In this document: in pieces, positions 5,790 through 10,694 of the stretch
How the letters are laid out: each line of letters begins with the position of its first letter
Position numbering within the stretch: the stretch's first letter is position 1
DNA from: JAVBMP01 sp031552315
GTDB lineage: Bacteria; Desulfobacterota; Desulfovibrionia; Desulfovibrionales; Desulfovibrionaceae
Length of the DNA stretch: 10,694 nucleotides
Assembly (NCBI GenBank): GCA_031552315.1
Contig: JAVBMP010000105.1
Span: forward strand, 1 to 10,694
Direction: 5' to 3'
Program-made: the position numbers and the translations under genes
The notes under the pieces: model-generated
Seen by the model: the letters and a program-made list of their open reading frames with translations, nothing else
Told to the model about the DNA's origin: nothing
Databases searched by the model: none

Positions 5790-6746
5790 ATGTCTATATT
5801 AGATGCTATTTGGCGTAACATTTGCGGCGCTTTTAAAGATACCCTGTCAACGTCAATTACCTTGTTCAAGGTAATGATTCCGGTGCTTATTCTGGTAAAA
5901 ATCTGCACGGAATTTGGGCTGATAAAATACATTGCCATGCCGCTTGAACCAATCATGCTGCTGGTGGGCCTGCCGGTGGAAATTGGCCTGGTGTGGGCCA
6001 CCGGCATGTTGGTAGGGGTTTACAGCAGCCTGGCCCTGTATGCCAGCTTTGTGCTGATTATGCCGGAACCGCTTAGCGTGGCCCAGGTTACCGTAATGGC
6101 CACCATGATTCTTGTGGCGCACGGTTTGCCGCTTGAAGGGCAGGTATCCAAACAATGCGGCCTTAACCCGGTGTTTCAAATCCTTTTGCGCATTGTCGCG
6201 GCCATTGGGCTGGGCTTTATTCTACACCGCATTTTTGCCGGCTTCAATTTGTTTACGGAACCCGCCGTGCTGCTTTGGGAAAGCGCGCCGGAACCGGACG
6301 GCCTGCATTATTGGGCCTGGGGCCAGCTGAAACAATTGCTGATGCTAAGCGGGGTAATTTTTGTTCTGCTGCTTTGCATGCGCATTTTGCGTGCCTTGCG
6401 CATTTTTGATGTGCTGAATTTTTTGTTGCGCCCCTTGCTGAAAGTTTTGGATATAAGCGACGCGGCGTCCGGCATGACGGTGTTCGGCATACTGCTTGGC
6501 CTGCTTTACGGAAGCGGCCTTATTATACAGGAAGCGCAAAGCGGCGCGGTAAGCCACAAAGACGTGTTCACCAGCTTTTCGCTTATGAGCCTTTCCCACG
6601 CCATTGTTGAAGATACCTTGCTGGTGCTGGCGCTTGGGGCCAGCATGTTTGGCGTGTTCTGGGGCAGGTTGTTCTTTTCCTTGCTTGTTGTGGCCCTGCT
6701 TTCCCGTATTTACGGGTACTTTATGGTAAAAAGGCAGACCGCTTAA
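5790..6746 (+). CDS. Gate-domain (nucleoside recognition, PF07670-like) membrane protein
   Basis: This 318-residue, very hydrophobic protein fits the 'nucleoside recognition / gate domain' family related to SpmA/SpmB and the core of CNT-type nucleoside transporters. Substrate is unknown. It appears to hold two gate-like halves. The first (about 25-145) has IMPLEP-like packing, the Gly/Ser-rich TGMLVGVYSS (71-80) and the motif AHGLPLEGQ (110-118). The second (about 180-312) has LLRPLLKVL (212-220), ILLGLLYGSG (234-243) and the matching motif SHAIVEDTL (269-277). Each half thus carries a His followed four or five residues later by Glu, in a helical context. The start at 5790 has AGGA at 5775-5778, inside the end of rfbD, and lies one base past the rfbD stop, implying translational coupling; an upstream in-frame TTG at 5760 is less likely. 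Its place between rfbD and lpxB hints at an envelope role. Confidence 0.8.
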   Translation: MSILDAIWRNICGAFKDTLSTSITLFKVMIPVLILVKICTEFGLIKYIAMPLEPIMLLVGLPVEIGLVWATGMLVGVYSSLALYASFVLIMPEPLSVAQVTVMATMILVAHGLPLEGQVSKQCGLNPVFQILLRIVAAIGLGFILHRIFAGFNLFTEPAVLLWESAPEPDGLHYWAWGQLKQLLMLSGVIFVLLLCMRILRALRIFDVLNFLLRPLLKVLDISDAASGMTVFGILLGLLYGSGLIIQEAQSGAVSHKDVFTSFSLMSLSHAIVEDTLLVLALGASMFGVFWGRLFFSLLVVALLSRIYGYFMVKRQTA

Positions 6747-6767
6747 ATCAATTTGAAAGGCTGTAGC

Positions 6768-7895
6768 ATGCAAAATAACTCAAACGCGCCCATATGGATT
6801 TCCGCCGGGGAAACGTCCGGCGACATCCACGGGGCGGAACTTTTGAAGGCCCTGCGCAAGGCCTTGCCAGACCGCCGCTTTATCGGCATGGGCGGCCCGG
6901 CCATGCGCGAGGCCGGGCTGGACTGCCTTTATGACATCAAACGTCTTTCTGTCATGGGCATTACGGAAGTTGTTTCCCATTTACCCGGCATCATGCGCCT
7001 TTTTGGGGAAATTGAAATAAGCCTGAAGCTGCACCGCCCGGCCGCCCTGGTGGTGATAGATTCGCCGGATTTTCACTTTCGCGTCATTGAAAAGGCCGCG
7101 GCCCTGAACATTCCGGTCTATTATTACATAAGCCCCAAACTTTGGGCCTGGCGCCAAGGCCGGGCCAAGTTCATTAAAAAGCACGTCAAGCGCCTTATTT
7201 CCATTTTGCCTTTTGAAGAGGAATTTTATAAAAAATTCGGGGTACAGGTGGATTATGTGGGTAACCCACTGGTAGACCTGCTGAATTTGGAAGAACTGGA
7301 TAAAATACCCCCGCAACCGGAATATGTGGGCATTTTGCCGGGCAGCCGCAAAAGCGAGGTGCTGCCCCTGGTGCCGGAATTTGCCGCTGCCGCGTCCATT
7401 ATGCACGCGGCCCGGCCGGAGCTGGAATTTCATTGCGTCCGCGCGCCGGGCATAGATGCCGAACAGCTGCGCGCCCTGTGGAAAAGCCCGGCCCCCCTGC
7501 ATTTGCATGAACCGGAAGGGCGCTATGAACTTATGCGCCGCTGCAACATCATAATGGCCGCATCCGGCACTGCCACGCTGGAATGCGCCCTTATCGGCAC
7601 CCCGACCCTGGTGGCCTATAAAGTTTCCGCCCTTAGCGGGCTTGTGGGCAAAACCTTTATAAAGGTGCCCTATGTCAGCCTGCCCAACCTTATAGCCCGC
7701 AAAGAAGTGTTCCCGGAATTTTTGCAGGCTGATTGCAAGGGGGAAAAGTTGGCAGCCACAGCCCTTGCCTGGCTGCGCCCACAAAACAGCAAGCTGGAAG
7801 AACTGCGGAAGGAACTGGCCGAACTGCGGCACAAGGTGGGGGAACCGGGCGTTGCAGAACGCGCCGCCCGGGTGATAGCGCAAGATTTCAGGTAG
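6768..7895 (+). CDS. lpxB: Lipid-A-disaccharide synthase
   Basis: LpxB is a peripheral inner-membrane glycosyltransferase (GT19). It joins UDP-2,3-diacylglucosamine and lipid X to form the lipid A disaccharide precursor. The product is 375 residues, normal length. Landmarks are SAGETSGDIHGA (12-23, the N-terminal donor/acceptor fold), DSPDF with its conserved Asp (98-102), YYISPKLWAWR (119-129), ILPFE (146-150), YVGNPL (163-168), LPGSRKSEV with its conserved Arg (190-198), ASGTATLE (265-272) and YVSLPNLI (302-309). Most LpxB sequences I know have VGHPL; here the His is Asn. The ATG at 6768 is chosen because AAAGG at 6756-6760 lies seven bases upstream; a TTG at 6753 overlaps that site. It lies 21 bp after the gate-domain gene and ends the operon. 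No strong terminator follows before the convergent darP. Confidence 0.95.
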   Translation: MQNNSNAPIWISAGETSGDIHGAELLKALRKALPDRRFIGMGGPAMREAGLDCLYDIKRLSVMGITEVVSHLPGIMRLFGEIEISLKLHRPAALVVIDSPDFHFRVIEKAAALNIPVYYYISPKLWAWRQGRAKFIKKHVKRLISILPFEEEFYKKFGVQVDYVGNPLVDLLNLEELDKIPPQPEYVGILPGSRKSEVLPLVPEFAAAASIMHAARPELEFHCVRAPGIDAEQLRALWKSPAPLHLHEPEGRYELMRRCNIIMAASGTATLECALIGTPTLVAYKVSALSGLVGKTFIKVPYVSLPNLIARKEVFPEFLQADCKGEKLAATALAWLRPQNSKLEELRKELAELRHKVGEPGVAERAARVIAQDFR

Positions 7896-7930
7896 AATGG
7901 CCTTAGGCTGAACGCCGGCTGCGTTAGCGC

Positions 7931-8185
7931 TTAAGCGTCAAGTTCACGCATAAGACGGCCAATGTATTGCATTTGGCGGCGTTTACTTTCATTGCCGGGC
8001 ATTTTTTTCCAGGCCAGTACGGCCTCAAGCAGTTCCGGGGCCAGATTCATTTTTTTCAAGGCGTTCGGGTCAAGCTTGCACAGGGCTTCTCCGCGTTCTT
8101 GCAAGGCTGTGCTTTCACGTTTTTTTTGCGACCGGCTTTTTTCCGGCTCATCAACTCCGCGCAGGAATTGTGTTTCTTGTTGCAT
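7931..8185 (-). CDS. darP: Short DarP/YjgA (DUF615) family ribosome biogenesis protein
   Basis: The 84-residue product matches the N-terminal half of DarP (YjgA), which binds the late 50S assembly intermediate and helps form the peptidyl transferase centre. Family signatures are SRSQKKRESTALQERGE (17-33), a conserved L..L.L...L helix region (38-56) and KRRQMQYIGRLMRELD (68-83). E. coli YjgA is about 183 residues; here a TAA follows RELDA directly, so the C-terminal helical half is absent. No remnant of it is seen downstream, where lpxB ends 35 bp away. The start at 8185 is supported by AAGGGAG eight bases upstream. An open frame continues up to 8284 but lacks a comparable site and adds non-family residues. 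It is divergent from ugd with overlapping promoters and convergent with lpxB. A short lineage-specific form is more likely than a recent truncation. Confidence 0.8.
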   Translation of the reverse strand: MQQETQFLRGVDEPEKSRSQKKRESTALQERGEALCKLDPNALKKMNLAPELLEAVLAWKKMPGNESKRRQMQYIGRLMRELDA

Positions 8186-8236
8186 GGCTTGCTCCCTTGC
8201 TTTTGCTTCGCGGCAGGGTAAATAAATTTTTTCGCT

Positions 8237-8266
8237 TTGTCCACCCGCCGGGCGGGCAATTATTAT
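8237..8266 (+). promoter_or_regulatory. Putative sigma70-like promoter of ugd with palindromic spacer
   Basis: TTGTCC (8237-8242) and TATTAT (8261-8266) are 18 bp apart on the plus strand. That would start ugd transcription near 8273 and leave a leader of roughly 33 bases. The spacer contains a perfect GC-rich inverted repeat, CCCGCC (8244-8249) and GGCGGG (8251-8256) around one G. This is an unusual spacer composition and a plausible operator. Confidence 0.45.
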
Positions 8267-8291
8267 GAATTTTAAATATACCAATTGTAAA
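8262..8291 (-). promoter_or_regulatory. Putative divergent promoter of darP overlapping the ugd promoter
   Basis: On the minus strand TTTACA (plus 8291-8286) and CATAAT (plus 8267-8262) are 18 bp apart. The -10 box covers almost the same bases as the ugd -10 on the other strand, so the two promoters could not be occupied together. Transcription would start near 8255, giving a darP leader of about 70 bases that begins within the GC palindrome. Confidence 0.4.
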
Positions 8292-8305
8292 GAGGGATTT
8301 GAGTT

Positions 8306-9661
8306 ATGAAGATATGCATCATCGGCACTGGCTATGTGGGTTTGGTAAGCGCGGCCTGCTTTGCGGAAATGGGCAATGACGTTTATTGCATAGACAAAAA
8401 TCCTAAAATAGTTGAGGCCCTTAAGTCAGGCCAGGTGCATATTTATGAACCTGGCCTTGAAGATATGGTACAGCGCAACCACAAGGACGGCCGCCTGAAT
8501 TTTTCCGGCAAGCTTGAGGACGGGCTGGCAGAGGCTGAACTGGCCTTTATTTGCGTGGGCACCCCGCCAAGGGAAGATGGTTCTTGTGACCTTTCTTTTG
8601 TGGAAGGCGTGGCGGAAGAAATAGGCCGCCTTATGCCGGATTCCGACCTGCGGCCCCTGATTGTTGTTGATAAATCCACTGTTCCGGTGGGCACAGCCGA
8701 CAGGGTTAAGGCCATAACCGCCGCCCAGTTGGCAAAGCGCGGCGTAACGCGCGGTTTTTATGTTGTTTCCAACCCGGAGTTTTTGAAGGAAGGCGACGCC
8801 ATAAACGACTTTATGAAGCCGGACAGAGTGGTCATAGGCACAGACAGCCAGGAGGCAGCAGAGGTTCTGCAACTTTTGTACAGCCCCTTTGCCCGCAACC
8901 GCGACAAAATTATCCTTATGAACATACGCAGCGCGGAAATGACCAAATACGCGGCCAACTGCATGCTGGCCACAAAAATATCTTTTATAAATGAAATAGC
9001 CAACCTGTGTGAAAAAGTTGGGGCCAACGTGCGCGATGTGCGCACGGGCATAGGTTCCGACCACCGCATCGGCTACCATTTTATTTACCCCGGCCTGGGT
9101 TATGGCGGTTCCTGCTTCCCCAAGGACGTAAAGGCGCTTATTCGCACCGCGCGGGAACATGGTGTTGTCCCCGGCCTTCTAGAAGCGGTGGAAGACGTAA
9201 ACATGCGGCAAAAAGTCAGAATGGCGGAACGCATGGAAGCCTGGTTCAAGCCGGAAACGGGCAGGGGGGGCATAAAAGGCAAAACCATAGCCATGTGGGG
9301 CCTGGCCTTCAAGGCGAACACAGACGACATGCGCGAAGCCGCGTCGCTGGATATAATTGCCTACCTTACCGGGCGTGGGGCCAAAATAAAGGCCTATGAC
9401 CCGGTAGCCGCGGAAAATGCCAAAGAGATATTCAAAAACAATCCCGCGGTGGAAATTGTGGGCAACCAGTATGATGCCCTTGAAGGGGCGGATACCCTGG
9501 TTGTTGTAACTGAATGGAACCAGTTCAGAACACCGGATTTTAAGCGTATAAAAAAACTTTTAAAGCACCCGGTTGTTTTTGACGGCAGAAACCTGTATTC
9601 TCCAAAAAGTATGGCGGCTGTCGGGCTGGAATACTTCAGCGTTGGCGTTGAGGCATCATAA
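8306..9661 (+). CDS. ugd: UDP-glucose 6-dehydrogenase
   Basis: Ugd oxidises UDP-glucose to UDP-glucuronate with two NAD+. The product feeds capsule or exopolysaccharide, uronic-acid-containing O-antigen, or 4-amino-arabinose modification of lipid A. The 451-residue protein has the full family plan: N-terminal NAD domain with GTGYVGLVSAACFAEMG (7-23), CVGTPPREDG (83-92), STVPVGTAD (124-132) and SNPEFLKEGDAI (155-166); a central helical domain with EMTKYAANCMLATKISF (211-227); GIGSDHRIG (248-256); the catalytic cysteine in GYGGSCFPKD (265-274, Cys270); and a C-terminal UDP-binding domain with GLAFKANTDDMREA. The ATG at 8306 has GAGGGA eight bases upstream. It appears to be a single-gene unit with its own promoter. 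No partner gene for glucuronate use is visible in the window. Confidence 0.96.
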   Translation: MKICIIGTGYVGLVSAACFAEMGNDVYCIDKNPKIVEALKSGQVHIYEPGLEDMVQRNHKDGRLNFSGKLEDGLAEAELAFICVGTPPREDGSCDLSFVEGVAEEIGRLMPDSDLRPLIVVDKSTVPVGTADRVKAITAAQLAKRGVTRGFYVVSNPEFLKEGDAINDFMKPDRVVIGTDSQEAAEVLQLLYSPFARNRDKIILMNIRSAEMTKYAANCMLATKISFINEIANLCEKVGANVRDVRTGIGSDHRIGYHFIYPGLGYGGSCFPKDVKALIRTAREHGVVPGLLEAVEDVNMRQKVRMAERMEAWFKPETGRGGIKGKTIAMWGLAFKANTDDMREAASLDIIAYLTGRGAKIKAYDPVAAENAKEIFKNNPAVEIVGNQYDALEGADTLVVVTEWNQFRTPDFKRIKKLLKHPVVFDGRNLYSPKSMAAVGLEYFSVGVEAS

Positions 9662-9752
9662 AAAATCAAGCATTTCAATGTGTGAATGCGTAAAAGAGCC
9701 GGGTGAAAAAATCCGCGCTGGTTAAACGCTTTAACAAAGTTTTTGTAATGCC
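9662..9752 (+). other. Short spacer between ugd and the hydrolase gene
   Basis: Two weak symmetric elements are visible. GCATT/AATGC (9670-9689) extends to seven pairs with one bulged T, and GTTAAA/TTTAAC is separated by CGC (9721-9735). Neither has a T run, so no clear intrinsic terminator for ugd is present. The hydrolase start has no good Shine-Dalgarno, and no convincing promoter was found. Confidence 0.35.
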
Positions 9753-10694
9753 ATGAATTTCATAAAAAAATACAACATCTTTAAAGAAAAGATTACGTAC
9801 TCTGATGACCGCATAGATACCGGCCTTGGGGTAACTGTGCGCAACTTTGACTTTCAGTCCTGGCCGCATTTTTCTCAGGACTTGAGTGACGGAAAAAGCG
9901 CGGCCATTCTGGAACATGCGCTGTCCGGGCCAGGCGCGGGGGACGGCGGTGCAAGCGGGTTGTCCGGTGTTGCCGCAGGCGGTTCCATTGCCCCGGCGGA
10001 AGCGCCGGACGAATTGCAAAACCTGCTGGACATGCGCGATGACATAGTGGCGGAAAATCTTTCCTTCCGCTATCACCTGATGTTGCCCGCCGGCGTGGAA
10101 CGCGCGGAAGATATAATTCTGCTTTTCCACGGCCTGAATGAAAAATACTGGCATAAATACTTCCCATGGTCGGCCCGGCTGGTTGAACAAACCGGCAAGG
10201 CCGTGCTTATGTTCCCCATTGCCTTCCATATGAACCGCGCCCCGGCGTTGTGGAGCGACCCGCACACCATGTTCGGGCTTAGCCGCGCGCGCAAGCAGCA
10301 GTACCCTTCTGTGGTTGGATCCACCCTTTCCAATGTGGCCCTTAGCACCCGCCTGCACAACCGGCCGGATCGTTTCATATGGTCTGGGCTGGAATCATAC
10401 CATGATGTAATAGACCTGGTGCAAGGCATTAAAAATGGCCTGCACCCGGCCATTGCGCCCAATGCCGGAATAGACTTCTTTTCCTATTCCATCGGCACTT
10501 TTTTGGGCGAAATACTTATGATGACCAACCATAACGGCTGGTTCAGCCAGGCAAAATACACATCTTTTTGCGGTGGGCCGGTTTTTAACCGTCTTTCTCC
10601 GGTTTCCAAGTTTATTATGGATAGCGAGGCCTGCGTTGCCCTGTATTCATATTTTGTGGAACATCTTGAAAGCCATATGCGTGAAAATAAACAG
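9753..10694 (+). CDS. Alpha/beta-hydrolase-fold protein, DUF6051-like (3' end beyond window)
   Basis: The frame is open from the ATG at 9753 to the window edge (314 codons, no stop). It shows an alpha/beta-hydrolase-like layout: strand plus HG oxyanion region ILLFHGLNEKYWHKYFPW (122-139), an aromatic- and Met-rich segment with FPIAFHMNRAPALW (154-167), and a nucleophile-elbow candidate FFSYSIGTFLGE (242-253) in which Ser246 would be the nucleophile (SxSxG rather than GxSxG). The conserved-looking stretches remind me of the uncharacterised DUF6051 family; I am moderately sure. There is no signal peptide, so it is probably cytoplasmic. A Gly/Ala-rich linker (59-84) separates an N-terminal part of about 58 residues from the hydrolase-like part. 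No strong ribosome binding site precedes the ATG, and the next Met is at residue 94, within the body. The substrate is unknown. Confidence 0.7.
   Translation, partial: MNFIKKYNIFKEKITYSDDRIDTGLGVTVRNFDFQSWPHFSQDLSDGKSAAILEHALSGPGAGDGGASGLSGVAAGGSIAPAEAPDELQNLLDMRDDIVAENLSFRYHLMLPAGVERAEDIILLFHGLNEKYWHKYFPWSARLVEQTGKAVLMFPIAFHMNRAPALWSDPHTMFGLSRARKQQYPSVVGSTLSNVALSTRLHNRPDRFIWSGLESYHDVIDLVQGIKNGLHPAIAPNAGIDFFSYSIGTFLGEILMMTNHNGWFSQAKYTSFCGGPVFNRLSPVSKFIMDSEACVALYSYFVEHLESHMRENKQ

Noticed and set aside
6981..7883. 300-codon open frame on the minus strand
   Set aside because: It is antisense to lpxB, whose catalytic motifs are intact.
9748..9756. ATG at 9748 as start of the last gene
   Set aside because: It reads ATG CCA TGA and stops at once; the overlapping ATG at 9753 opens the long frame.
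9675..10358. 227-codon open frame on the minus strand
   Set aside because: It is antisense to the hydrolase-like gene, which shows recognisable fold motifs; the minus frame shows none and has no ribosome binding site in a sensible context.
1..10694. CRISPR arrays, tRNA or rRNA genes, insertion sequences, toxin-antitoxin or defence genes
   Set aside because: No regularly spaced repeats, cloverleaf-like sequences, transposase motifs or recognisable defence domains were seen in the window.

Overview
This looks like a Gram-negative bacterial chromosome segment, most plausibly from a Desulfovibrio-like member of the Desulfobacterota. The Gram-negative call is firm: lpxB (lipid A synthesis), rfbD and ugd are all present. 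The Desulfovibrio-like call is an inference from moderately high GC, G/C-tract palindromic intergenic repeats next to uvrB, a long-form YeiH/UPF0324 transporter with a coiled-coil extension, and a DUF6051-like hydrolase. No tRNA, rRNA, CRISPR array, insertion sequence or phage gene is visible.

Layout. The left edge holds the first 12 codons of a minus-strand flavoprotein gene (N-terminus MQYDLIVIGSGS, a Rossmann dinucleotide-binding start). A 177-bp divergent spacer packed with palindromes, including a minus-strand intrinsic terminator, separates it from uvrB (216-2264, +), which is complete and canonical. Convergent with uvrB is a small single-pass membrane protein of unknown function (2299-2574, -). 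Next is a long YeiH-family putative anion exporter (2717-4468, -), with a perfect 16-bp hairpin just past its stop codon.

A 435-bp spacer (4469-4903) carries a 16-bp palindrome, a long stem-loop and a good sigma70-like promoter. That promoter drives a tight three-gene plus-strand operon: rfbD (4904-5788), a gate-domain/nucleoside-recognition membrane protein (5790-6746) and lpxB (6768-7895). A short DarP/YjgA-like protein (7931-8185, -) follows. It is divergent from ugd, encoding UDP-glucose 6-dehydrogenase (8306-9661, +), and the two share a compact promoter region with overlapping -10 boxes. The window ends inside a plus-strand alpha/beta-hydrolase-fold gene (9753 to the edge, 314 codons seen).

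How the genes fit together. rfbD, lpxB and ugd all supply the outer envelope: dTDP-L-rhamnose, the lipid A disaccharide and UDP-glucuronate. The gate-domain permease is co-transcribed with two of them, which suggests but does not prove an envelope-related job. uvrB (excision repair), the YeiH exporter and DarP (50S ribosome maturation) are separate housekeeping units. I see no clear novel defence or mobile system. The best leads are the attenuator-like architecture upstream of the left flavoprotein gene, the structured spacer upstream of yeiH, the long extracytoplasmic domain of YeiH, the short DarP and the partial hydrolase.
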